23,272 nt of DNA from CAZOHN01 sp964579325. Its GTDB lineage: Bacteria > Pseudomonadota > Alphaproteobacteria > Rhodobacterales > Rhodobacteraceae. The notes under the pieces were generated by a model, which was not told the origin of the DNA, ran no database searches, and saw only the letters and a list, made by a program, of their open reading frames with translations. Every line of letters starts with the position of its first letter. The first letter of the stretch is position 1. Below, in pieces: positions 8,587 to 15,024 of this stretch. The stretch spans positions 1 to 23,272 of the forward strand of contig CAZOHN010000037.1 in NCBI GenBank assembly GCA_964579325.1, in the 5' to 3' direction. The translations under genes were made by a program, and so were the position numbers.

Positions 8587-9971
8587 GCGGCCGGCCCGAT
8601 GAGCCGAAAATGGTGGATCGCGGCGACCGCGCAGGAGGCGAGCCGCGACACGGCGCTGTCGGATCGGGAGTTCAGGATAACCGGCACCCGCGCGCCCAGA
8701 ACGATCCCCGCGCCCTCTGCGTGGCTTATGAAGGCAAGCTGCTTGGCGAGCATGTTGCCGGCGTCGATGCCCGGCACCACCAGGATGTTGGCGTGGCCCG
8801 CAACCTCGCCCTTCAGCCCCTTGACCCGAGCGGCTGCCATGTCCACCGCGTTGTCCATCGCCAGCGGTCCGTCGACGAATCCGCCCTTGATCTGGCCCCT
8901 CTCGGCCATCTTCGAGAGAAGCGCCGCGTCGATCGAGGACTGGATAGCGGGATTGACCGTCTCGACGGCCGACAGGACGCCGACCCGGGGCGCGTCGGCG
9001 CCAAGCGAGATCGCGAGGTCTATTGCGTTCTGCACGATGTCGGCCTTGGTCGCGAGGTCAGGCGCGATGTTGATGGCCGCATCGGTTACCATCAGCGGAT
9101 GCGGCAGGCCGGGGACGTCCATCACAAAGACATGCGTCATTCGCCGCCCGGTCCGCAGCCCGGTATCGCGGTCTACGAGCGCGCGCATCAGGTCGTCGGT
9201 GTGCAGGTGGCCCTTCATCACCGCCTCGGCACGACCCTCGCGCACCAGGGCGCAGGCGGCCCGGGCTGCGGCTTCGCCGCCGGTTGCGGGCACCAGTTCG
9301 AAGCCGCCGATGTCGGCGCCGAGAGCGGAAGCCGCAGCAGCGATGCGGACCGGCTCGCCAACGAGGATCGGCGTGATCAGGCTTTCGCGTGCAGCTCGCA
9401 GGGAGCCGTCCAGTGCGGAGTCGGTTTCCGGGCAGACCACGGCGGTCCGCAAGGGCGGCAGCGGTCGCGCTCGGGCAAGGATCGCATCGAAATGGCGGTG
9501 GCGCTGGACGATCAGGCCGGGAACCTCGATGTCATCGCGGGCAAATGGCCGGACCGGCGCCTTGACGCGCGCCTCGCCCTTCAGGATCGTCGCTCCGTCG
9601 GCGGGCCGGGTGACGTCTGCGGCCAGTGTCACGGTGCCGTCGTCGTTCCGGGCCGTGACGGTGACACGTGACAGCAGTTCTTCGCCGGCGTAGGCGGGCT
9701 CTCCGATCTGGAAGGCGACCCCCCGCAGAAGCGCTCCGGGGCCAGGCAGAAGCGTGCCGATCACGGCCGAAATCAGCGAGGCGACGAACATCCCGTGGGC
9801 GATGTTGTCGGGAATGCCGTCCCCGTCGCCATCCTCGCCGGGAAGGTGCATCGGGTTGAAGTTGCCCGAGTTGGCCGCGAAGGCGAAAAGGTCGTCGGGC
9901 GTGACGAGGCGGCGAAGTTCGGCGGTCTCGCCGACCGCGATGTCGTTCCAGGTCCGGTTGGCCAGATGCAC
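8583..9971 (-). CDS. pta: bifunctional MaoC-like enoyl-CoA hydratase / phosphate acetyl(butyryl)transferase
   Basis: 462 residues from a GTG at 9971, preceded by GGAGG at five bases' spacing; the longer frame up to 10049 lacks such a site. Residues 1-140 are a hot-dog MaoC domain with the NFNPMHLP...IAHGMF hydratase signature. Residues 150-462 are a PTA_PTB domain converting acyl-CoA and phosphate into acyl phosphate, with the conserved GGFVDGPLAMDNAVD, VPGIDAGNMLAKQ and PVILNSRSDS segments. Fusion of these two domains is common in alphaproteobacteria. A short acidic insertion (GEDGDGDGIPD, residues 45-55) sits within the MaoC signature. The gene overlaps ackA, which uses the product. Acetyl versus butyryl preference cannot be told from sequence. 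Confidence 0.93.
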   Translation of the reverse strand: MHLANRTWNDIAVGETAELRRLVTPDDLFAFAANSGNFNPMHLPGEDGDGDGIPDNIAHGMFVASLISAVIGTLLPGPGALLRGVAFQIGEPAYAGEELLSRVTVTARNDDGTVTLAADVTRPADGATILKGEARVKAPVRPFARDDIEVPGLIVQRHRHFDAILARARPLPPLRTAVVCPETDSALDGSLRAARESLITPILVGEPVRIAAAASALGADIGGFELVPATGGEAAARAACALVREGRAEAVMKGHLHTDDLMRALVDRDTGLRTGRRMTHVFVMDVPGLPHPLMVTDAAINIAPDLATKADIVQNAIDLAISLGADAPRVGVLSAVETVNPAIQSSIDAALLSKMAERGQIKGGFVDGPLAMDNAVDMAAARVKGLKGEVAGHANILVVPGIDAGNMLAKQLAFISHAEGAGIVLGARVPVILNSRSDSAVSRLASCAVAAIHHFRLIGPAA

Positions 9972-10076
9972 GCGCGCCTCCCTGCAGTGCCGCGCCGGCC
10001 CGTCATCGCCGGTTGCGCGCAGACTAGCTGCGAAGCGTGCCGGCACCAAGACGGCTGCGGCACTTCAGGTTGGGGA

Positions 10077-10280
10077 TCAGGTGAATGCGCAGCCCGACTT
10101 GATCCCCAGCTTGCGGAACACGATCGCTGCAGGGCAGAATCCGGTAAATGAGGATTGGATGAGGTTGGCACCGATGAACACGGTGAACCAGGCCCAGAGC
10201 GGCGATACCCAGATGGTCAGTGCGACGCTGAGGAGGATCATCGCTCCGGCAAAGGCCATTACGGCACGGTCGAGGGTCAT
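10077..10280 (-). CDS. DUF2892 / YgaP-like small inner-membrane protein
   Basis: 67 residues with an AAGGAG site eight bases before the ATG at 10280. Two hydrophobic segments (about residues 8-25 and 29-47) predict a two-pass membrane protein. The motif GFCPAAIVFRKLGIKSGCAF is the familiar end of the DUF2892 domain, which forms the membrane part of the rhodanese YgaP. The two Cys (in GFCP and SGCAF) are typical. Proteins of this family are often near sulfur or persulfide genes. The ATTC-N8-GAAT palindrome upstream supports control by a SqrR/BigR-type repressor. The rhodanese domain is absent, so this is the membrane half only; its exact function is unknown. Confidence 0.88.
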   Translation of the reverse strand: MTLDRAVMAFAGAMILLSVALTIWVSPLWAWFTVFIGANLIQSSFTGFCPAAIVFRKLGIKSGCAFT

Positions 10281-10332
10281 TGTGAGGACTCCTTGGGGTT
10301 ACCGGATCCGAGATGCCCTTCCTCAGAATTAT

Positions 10333-10348
10333 ATTCAAGAGATAGAAT
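10333..10348. promoter_or_regulatory. predicted SqrR/BigR-type operator overlapping a -10 box
   Basis: The sequence reads ATTC, eight bases, GAAT: a perfect match to the ATTC-N8-GAAT site I recall for the sulfide-responsive repressor SqrR of Rhodobacter capsulatus. A perfect minus-strand TATAAT (10333-10328) abuts and shares one base with it, about 50 bases before the DUF2892 gene, so a bound repressor would block that promoter. The local drop in GC also marks a regulatory site. Confidence 0.6.
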
Positions 10349-10406
10349 GTTAATTGCTCGACCCTCGCGACTCCTTGTCGCCGCCTTCCTGAGGGCTAAA
10401 GTGCCA

Positions 10407-10425
10407 ACACACGGCCTTGGTGTGT
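10407..10425. other. inverted repeat in the DUF2892/TIGR03792 intergenic region
   Basis: ACACAC, a seven-base loop and GTGTGT form a 6-bp stem within the roughly 200-base gap 10349-10550. A second small hairpin (GCGAC-TCCTT-GTCGC) lies at 10367-10381. Neither has a T-run after it, so they are not obvious terminators. They could be part of a leader or a protein-binding site. I see no gene in the gap. Confidence 0.3.
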
Positions 10426-10550
10426 GCAGGGCGGCCGGACGTTGTTGTCAGATTTCCTTCGGTTCCAATTCGCTTCTTCCCAACGCGGACGTGACGGACA
10501 GAATATTGCTGGACCGACTGTCTCCGCCACCGGCAGGACCCTGATACCAG

Positions 10551-10898
10551 ATGGTTATCGAGCAACTGACCTTCCACGTCCCTCCCTCTCTCTACGAGCG
10601 GTTCCTTCGCGAAGATGCGCGGATCTGGACCGCTTTTCTGTCGCGGCAATGCGGATACGAAGGGAAGGAAGTGTGGCGTGAGGCTGGCCAGCCCCAGAAA
10701 CTCCACATCGTGATCCGCTGGCGTTCCCGCGAGCACCGCAACGCGCTCCCCCGCGATCAACTGATAGAGACCGAGTTGGCCTTTACCGAAGCCATGGGAA
10801 CGATCTGTCCGATCCTTGCGACTGTCGACTACGACTGTGCACTCACCACGAGCGAGAGATCGGCCGCTGCCGTGCCATCGGCTGGTGCAGCGCGATAG
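10551..10898 (+). CDS. TIGR03792 family protein of unknown function
   Basis: 115 residues from ATG 10551. The N-terminal 90 residues follow the pattern I recall for TIGR03792: MVIEQLTFHVPP, then FLREDARIWTAFLSRQCGY, a GKEVW strand, IRWRSREHRNALP, and an acidic helix with ETELAF. The family was first defined from cyanobacteria and looks like a small ferredoxin-like (dimeric alpha-beta barrel) fold. The last 20 residues are a low-complexity Ala/Ser tail. The upstream ribosome site is weak. It stands alone between the DUF2892 gene, transcribed away, and the cold-shock gene. No function is known. Confidence 0.8.
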   Translation: MVIEQLTFHVPPSLYERFLREDARIWTAFLSRQCGYEGKEVWREAGQPQKLHIVIRWRSREHRNALPRDQLIETELAFTEAMGTICPILATVDYDCALTTSERSAAAVPSAGAAR

Positions 10899-10919
10899 GC
10901 GCAATCCTTCGTGCCGGTC

Positions 10920-10949
10920 AGGGCGCATCATCGTCAGCCCTTGTTTTTT
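10920..10949 (+). terminator. candidate Rho-independent terminator after the TIGR03792 gene
   Basis: AGGGC (10920-10924) and GCCCT (10937-10941) can pair around a 12-base loop, directly followed by TTGTTTTTT. It sits about 20 bases after the stop codon. The stem is short, and the T-run also serves as a possible -35 box for the cold-shock gene. Confidence 0.4.
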
Positions 10950-10969
10950 GCGGTCCCCGCGCGCATATT
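10941..10969 (+). promoter_or_regulatory. candidate promoter of the cold-shock gene
   Basis: TTGTTT (10941-10946) and CATATT (10964-10969) are 17 bases apart. A start a few bases further on would give a leader of about 115 bases before the ATG at 11093, matching the long structured leaders typical of cold-shock mRNAs. Confidence 0.4.
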
Positions 10970-11092
10970 CGCACCGCGACGTTATCTCTATCGACCCTGT
11001 CTACCGTCACCGGCTTCAGGCTTTCGATCTTGCTCTGACTGCGCCGGTCCGCCGCACTCCGCGGGCGGAGATACTAGACAGGAGACTTCACG

Positions 11093-11299
11093 ATGGCGAA
11101 CGGCACCGTGAAATGGTTCAATGCCACCAAGGGCTTCGGCTTCATCGAACCGGAAGGCGGCAAGAAGGACGTGTTCGTCCACATCACCGCCCTCGAGCGC
11201 GCCGGTCTTCGTGGCCTGAACGACGGCCAGAAGGTTACGTTCGACCTCGAAAAGGGTCGTGACGGCCGCGAAAGCGCGACCAACATCGCGCTCGCCTGA
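11093..11299 (+). CDS. cold-shock protein, CspA family
   Basis: 68 residues, one OB-fold cold-shock domain. The nucleic-acid binding motifs are present: KWFNATKGFGFIEP (RNP1, KGFGFI) and VFVHI (RNP2). AGGAGA stands seven bases before the ATG. Such proteins bind single-stranded RNA and DNA and melt RNA structure at low temperature or in stationary phase. The leader of more than 100 bases suggests post-transcriptional control, as known for csp genes. Which csp paralogue this is cannot be decided, so no symbol is given. Confidence 0.96.
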   Translation: MANGTVKWFNATKGFGFIEPEGGKKDVFVHITALERAGLRGLNDGQKVTFDLEKGRDGRESATNIALA

Positions 11300-11340
11300 G
11301 CCTTGACGCTGCCGGAGGGGGCGACCAGCCCTCTCCATTC

Positions 11341-11355
11341 TCCCCGTTCCGGGGA
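11341..11355 (+). terminator. weak hairpin after the cold-shock gene
   Basis: TCCCCG-TTC-CGGGGA forms a 6-bp stem 42 bases after the stop. A second short stem (GAGGG/CCCTC, 11315-11333) precedes it. There is no T-run, so termination is uncertain and some readthrough into the following membrane peptide gene is possible. Confidence 0.3.
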
Positions 11356-11415
11356 ACCTCAGGCCGCCTCGGGCGTTCACTCCGTGTTCTTAACTTGTTT
11401 CACGGGAGTTCGCAC

Positions 11416-11493
11416 ATGAGAGGCATTTTGGCCTGGATGATCGGCATTCCGATCCCCATCATCATCATTCTCTATCTGGTCGACGTGTTCTGA
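11416..11493 (+). CDS. 25-residue membrane peptide
   Basis: An ATG at 11416 with GGGAG seven bases upstream starts a frame of 25 codons ending in TGA at 11493. The product begins MRGILAWMIG, continues with IPIPIIIILYL and ends VDVF. It is one hydrophobic span with a single Arg near the N-terminus and an Asp near the C-terminus, a good single-pass membrane helix. I recall near-identical tiny proteins in other alphaproteobacteria, but have not checked. It lies 116 bases after the cold-shock gene and may share its transcript. No function is known. It is too short for most gene callers. Confidence 0.7.
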   Translation: MRGILAWMIGIPIPIIIILYLVDVF

Positions 11494-11618
11494 CGAACGA
11501 GCCGCAAGGCGCGCAGGATGCGGGCACACGTGGGTGGCGTCGTGCCCGCGTCAATTCCTGGAAAGGTACCCGTCGAGGTGAAAGAGACGCCCCGCGGCTC
11601 TCGGCAAACGAACTCGCG

Positions 11619-11987
11619 TCACTCGTCCAGCGCGTTTGCCTCCAGTACGGCCAGCGGCACCACCTCGAGCGCCTTGAGGTGCGTTGCGTGCATGTTGACC
11701 TTTGGCGCGCAGCCCTCCTGATGGGCCTGCAGGAACCGCGTTGCGCAGAGGCACCAGCGGTCGCCGGGCTTCAGCCCCGGGAAGTGGAATTCAGGGCGTG
11801 GGGTCGACAGGTCGTTGCCGACGTATTTGGAGTAGGCGAGGAATTCGGCTGTCATCACGGCACAGACCGTGTGGCTGCCATGGTCCATCGCGCCCGTATC
11901 GCAGCAGCCGTTGCGGAAGAAGCCGGTCAGCGGCGCGGTCGAGCAGGTTTCGACCCGCTCACCATAGACGTTCAAGGACGGATCCAT
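11619..11987 (-). CDS. DUF2237 family protein
   Basis: 122 residues matching the DUF2237 pattern throughout: NVYGERVETCS, TGFFRNGCCDTG, GSHTVCAVMT, EFLAYSKYVGNDLSTP, EFHFPGLKPGDRWCLCA and ALEVVPL. Five Cys are clustered in conserved motifs (GCC, VCAV, WCLC), hinting at metal or redox chemistry, but the family has no established function. GGAGG lies upstream of the ATG at 11987. It is 23 bases after the DUF2332 gene and on the same strand, so it is probably the last gene of the pth operon. Confidence 0.92.
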   Translation of the reverse strand: MDPSLNVYGERVETCSTAPLTGFFRNGCCDTGAMDHGSHTVCAVMTAEFLAYSKYVGNDLSTPRPEFHFPGLKPGDRWCLCATRFLQAHQEGCAPKVNMHATHLKALEVVPLAVLEANALDE

Positions 11988-12010
11988 AAGGCAATTGCCC
12001 TCCTGCGGCT

Positions 12011-13057
12011 TCAGATAGGGTCGGGCGCGCGCCAGTCTAGCCAGCGGCCGTGGAAATCTACTCGCGCGAGGTCCAGCGTCGTCCCGCCGGGCCAGAGCAC
12101 TACGGTCAGGGCCGCGCCGGGCCGGGCGTCGTCTGCCTCCATCGCAAGCCGCGCAAGTGGTGCCTCTGTCGTGGCCCGCGCGCCTGCCTCTGCCAATACG
12201 GCCTCGGCGCGCGCCCGGGTGGCCGGCGGGAAGTACTGCCAGGCGATGGTGTGGAACAGGAATGTCACCTGGCCCGGCACCGGCAGAGGCTGAGCGGCAA
12301 GCCAGTCTCCCGCGTCGCCAGGGTCCACCGGGGCCGCGGCGACTGCGATTGCGGCGTCGGTCAGAGCCCGTCGGTGCGGCTGGTCGGCCCAGAGGTAGGC
12401 GCGGAGACGGAGCGCCCCGTCTGATGAGGCCGGGTCGATGGGGCTAAGATCCACGCCGCGCCGTGTAGCGACCGAGAAGGGTGCCGCTGGCGGAGGTGGC
12501 CCGCGCCATTCGGGCGCAAGCACAAGTGACGGATTTGCTGCGCCGCGAATTGCCCCGCCGGCATCGAGGGCAAAGCGGTCGAGCATCAGGTTCAGTCCCG
12601 CGCTGGCGCCGAGCTCCAGCAGCCCGAAAGGCAGGCCCGGATGCCGCGCCGCAAGCCAGTGTGCCGCCGCGATCAGGGCGGCGGCGCGGCGCACCTCGTT
12701 GGTCTGGGGCGGGCTGTCGATCCAGCGCAGGACGTCCTTTTCGCGGCGCGCGAGGGCGTCGGCGACGGCGTCCCAAAGACTGTCCTCGCCAGAGGTGTGC
12801 GGCGGGAAGACTGCGGCGAGCGGGTCGCCGGTGAGCGCGAGAGCGTGCAGCGCCCCTGCCAGCCGGAGCGGGAGTGACGCGCCGCGCGGGCCGATGTCAC
12901 CGGGCCACACAACAAGTCGCGCGCCCAAGGGCGTGTCCGCTTCGAGGCGATCGGCCACAAGGTGCAAGAGCCGTTCCATAAACGGCGAGCCGAGATCCGC
13001 GCAGTGCGCGGCCTGCGACCGGAACACGTCGGCGACATCGGGCGGGAGCCCGGTCAC
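12011..13057 (-). CDS. DUF2332 family protein
   Basis: 348 residues from a GTG at 13057 that overlaps the stop of pth (GTGA). The sequence follows the DUF2332 family: an N-terminal FRSQAAHCADLGSPF helix, the TNEVRRAAAL segment, LLELGASAGLNLMLDRF (residues 146-162), which looks like a SAM-binding loop, and a C-terminal VLWPGGTTLDLARVDFHGRWLDW segment. Family members are uncharacterised; the Gly-rich loop suggests a methyltransferase-like fold (inference). The overlap indicates translational coupling to pth. The codon use is as GC-rich as that of its neighbours. Confidence 0.9.
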   Translation of the reverse strand: MTGLPPDVADVFRSQAAHCADLGSPFMERLLHLVADRLEADTPLGARLVVWPGDIGPRGASLPLRLAGALHALALTGDPLAAVFPPHTSGEDSLWDAVADALARREKDVLRWIDSPPQTNEVRRAAALIAAAHWLAARHPGLPFGLLELGASAGLNLMLDRFALDAGGAIRGAANPSLVLAPEWRGPPPPAAPFSVATRRGVDLSPIDPASSDGALRLRAYLWADQPHRRALTDAAIAVAAAPVDPGDAGDWLAAQPLPVPGQVTFLFHTIAWQYFPPATRARAEAVLAEAGARATTEAPLARLAMEADDARPGAALTVVLWPGGTTLDLARVDFHGRWLDWRAPDPI

Positions 13058-13782
13058 CGGAACCGGTCCACGAGCCGCTGTAGTGGTGAGCGGGGCTCGG
13101 CGGCGGATGTGACGTCAGCCTTGGGTGCATTGTCCACCGGTGCCGGCGCGGACGGCTCCGCTTGTCTCTTTGCCTCGGGTTTCGCGCCACCGGACTCACC
13201 CGTGCCGGACCGGGGCGGCGCGGTGCGGAGCGCCACGGCATTCTGGAACTTGCCGCCATCACCCCGCGCCAGCGACGGCGCACCTTCCGAGATTCCGCGT
13301 AGCAGGTCGTCGAGCCAGTCCTGGTCTGCCTTGGCGAAGTCGTGCAGCACATAGGCGGCCACGGCGTCCTTGTGGCCGGGATGGCCGATGCCAAGCCGGA
13401 CGCGCCCGTAGGCCTCGCCGACATGGGCGTGGATCGACCGCAGCCCGTTGTGGCCGGCGTGTCCGCCGCCCTGCTTGAGCCGGAGCTTGCCCGGCGCGAG
13501 GTCGAGTTCGTCGTGGAAGACGGTGACGTCGGCAGGCTCGAGCTTGTAGAAGTCCATCGCGGCCCGGACTGCCTCGCCCGAGAGGTTCATGTAGGTCAAC
13601 GGCTTGAGCAGGATCACCTTGACCCCGCCGATGGTGGCGTCGGCCACCTCGCCCTTGAAGCGCGACCGCCAGGGCGAGAAGCCGTGGTCGGTGGCGATCC
13701 GGTCCATGGCCATGAAGCCGATGTTGTGGCGGTTGCCCGCATACTTCGCCCCGGGGTTGCCGAGGCCGACGAAGAGCCGCAT
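13054..13782 (-). CDS. pth: peptidyl-tRNA hydrolase with low-complexity C-terminal tail
   Basis: 242 residues from the ATG at 13782 (GGAG upstream), recycling peptidyl-tRNA released from stalled ribosomes. All key residues are visible: Asn9 in FVGLGNPG, His19 in RHNIGF, Asn66 in TYMNLSG, Asp91 in HDELDL and Asn112 in GGHAGHNG. The enzyme core ends near residue 185; the remaining 55 residues are an Ala/Pro/Lys-rich tail, longer than in E. coli (194 residues) and seen in several alphaproteobacteria. A longer frame reaching 14001 is not used, because the true N-terminus is the conserved MRLFVGLGNPG. The gene overlaps DUF2332 downstream. The usual rplY-pth order is kept, but an opposite-strand gene sits between. 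Confidence 0.97.
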   Translation of the reverse strand: MRLFVGLGNPGAKYAGNRHNIGFMAMDRIATDHGFSPWRSRFKGEVADATIGGVKVILLKPLTYMNLSGEAVRAAMDFYKLEPADVTVFHDELDLAPGKLRLKQGGGHAGHNGLRSIHAHVGEAYGRVRLGIGHPGHKDAVAAYVLHDFAKADQDWLDDLLRGISEGAPSLARGDGGKFQNAVALRTAPPRSGTGESGGAKPEAKRQAEPSAPAPVDNAPKADVTSAAEPRSPLQRLVDRFR

Positions 13783-13885
13783 GGCCCACGCTCCGCTTGC
13801 CCTTGACCTTGCCCCTTCCTGCCTTGAAACGTTGCGCTGCGCCAGCCCTTCGCCAGCGGCCATCCAACATGTCGAGGAGTGACCG

Positions 13886-14200
13886 ATGTATCTGACGATG
13901 AACCGCTTTCGCATCCGGCCGGGCCGCGAGGCCGAGTTCGAGGCGGTCTGGACCTCGCGCGACAGCCACCTCCCACAGGTGCCGGGGTTCGTCTCGTTCA
14001 ACCTTTTCCGGGGCCCTGAGCGCGAGGATCACGTTCTCTATGCCTCGCACACGCTGTGGGAGTCCGAGGAGGCGTTCCTGTCATGGACCCGCTCCGAGGC
14101 ATTCCGGGCCGCCCATGCGGGGGCCGGCGGGCACAAGGATCTCTACCTCGGCCCGCCCGAACTCGAGTGCTTCGGCTCGGTCCAGAGCATAGCGAAATGA
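13886..14200 (+). CDS. IsdG-like haem-degrading monooxygenase (antibiotic biosynthesis monooxygenase fold)
   Basis: 104 residues, AGGAG six bases before the ATG. The fold is the ABM dimeric ferredoxin-like barrel. The three residues needed by IsdG-type enzymes are present at nearly identical places: Asn6 (TMNRF), Trp67 (LSWTRSEAF) and His77 (RAAHAGAG). Such enzymes open the haem ring to free iron or recycle haem without a separate haem oxygenase fold. The motifs GREAEFEAVW and VPGFVSFNLFRG agree with this subgroup. It is read away from pth, with 103 bases between them. No Fur-like site was recognised. Haem degradation is strongly suggested by residues, not proven. Confidence 0.9.
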   Translation: MYLTMNRFRIRPGREAEFEAVWTSRDSHLPQVPGFVSFNLFRGPEREDHVLYASHTLWESEEAFLSWTRSEAFRAAHAGAGGHKDLYLGPPELECFGSVQSIAK

Positions 14201-14202
14201 CA

Positions 14203-14222
14203 CGGGGCCCCGAAGGGCCCCG
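14203..14222. terminator. bidirectional terminator hairpin between converging genes
   Basis: CGGGGCCC-CGAA-GGGCCCCG forms a perfect 8-bp stem with a CGAA tetraloop, 3 bases after the haem-monooxygenase stop and 28 bases after the rplY stop on the other strand. On the minus strand it is followed by the mildly T-rich TGTCATTTCG. There is no long T-run on either side. Confidence 0.6.
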
Positions 14223-14249
14223 CACATCCGCCAACAAGGGCCGGTGATC

Positions 14250-14849
14250 TCATTCTTCCTCGTTGTCCGAGGAGCGCAGGCCCGACGGGGCCGAGATGTT
14301 CGCCACGACGAAGTTCCGCGCGATGGTGGGCTTTGCGCCCTCGGGCAGCGGAATGTCCTCGATGTGGATCACGTCGCCGATCTGGCGGCCGGACAGGTCG
14401 ACCACGATCTTCTCGGGGATATCCCCTGCGGTCACCTCAAGCTCGACCTCGGGACGCACAACCACCAGCGTGCCGCCGCGTTTGAGGCCGGGCGATGCTT
14501 CGTGATTGATGAACTCGACGTGGATGAAGAGGCTGATGCGGCTCGTGCGGCGCAGACGCATCAGGTCGACGTGAACGGGAAGGTCCTTCACGACGTCGCG
14601 CTGGACGCCGCGGCAGATCACGCGGACGTCGTCATGACCTTCGACCTTGAGGTTGAACAGCTTCGACAGGAAGCGGCCCGCCTTCAGGTTCTTGATCAGG
14701 TAGTTATAGTTGATGTCGAGTGCGAGCGGCTCTGTGCCGCCGCCATAGACTACGCCAGGTACGTCGCCGTTGCGGCGAGACTGACGGGCGGCCCCCTTGC
14801 CTGTCCCCGTCCGTACCGTGGCGATCAGATCAGGGATCTCACCGGCCAT
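14250..14849 (-). CDS. rplY: 50S ribosomal protein L25, long Ctc/TL5 form
   Basis: 199 residues, the two-domain (Ctc) form that binds 5S rRNA. Residues 1-90 form the L25 beta-barrel (RTGTGKGAARQSRRNGDVPGVVYG, then LIKNL, GRFLSKLFNL). Residues 95-199 form the TL5/CTC C-terminal domain (VHVDLMRL, HVEFINHEASPGLKRGG, VELEVTAGDIPEKIVVDLSG, IHIEDIPLPEGAKP) and the acidic end DNEEE. GGAG lies eight bases before the ATG at 14849. The gene commonly sits immediately before pth; here the haem-monooxygenase gene on the opposite strand separates them, so the two are probably transcribed separately. Confidence 0.97.
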   Translation of the reverse strand: MAGEIPDLIATVRTGTGKGAARQSRRNGDVPGVVYGGGTEPLALDINYNYLIKNLKAGRFLSKLFNLKVEGHDDVRVICRGVQRDVVKDLPVHVDLMRLRRTSRISLFIHVEFINHEASPGLKRGGTLVVVRPEVELEVTAGDIPEKIVVDLSGRQIGDVIHIEDIPLPEGAKPTIARNFVVANISAPSGLRSSDNEEE

Positions 14850-15002
14850 AGGTCTTACTCCAGATTGTCAGATGCGGCTCTCCTCCAAGGGTGCAGGACC
14901 GCATGAGCGGGTGCCAATACACGCGGGAGCCCCGCTTGGAAAGCCGATTCTGCTGCCGGTGCGCTCCGGGCGCTCGTCACGCCGGGGCGGCGTTCCTCGC
15001 GC

Positions 15003-15023
15003 GCGGGACTGCGACCGTCCCGC
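15003..15023 (-). terminator. hairpin just after the lactate dehydrogenase gene
   Basis: GCGGGAC-(7)-GTCCCGC forms a 7-bp GC-rich stem that ends one base beyond the lldD stop codon. It lacks a following T-run, so its role as a terminator is plausible but unproven. Confidence 0.4.
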
Positions 15024-15024
15024 C

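Noticed and set aside
10037..10063. GTGCCG/CGGCAC inverted repeat after the DUF2892 gene
   Set aside because: The loop is 15 bases and there is no T-run; in DNA this GC-rich such pairs arise by chance.
13783..14001. N-terminal extension of pth by 73 residues
   Set aside because: The conserved Pth start is MRLFVGLGNPG at 13782; the extension overlaps the opposite-strand monooxygenase gene and has no family match.
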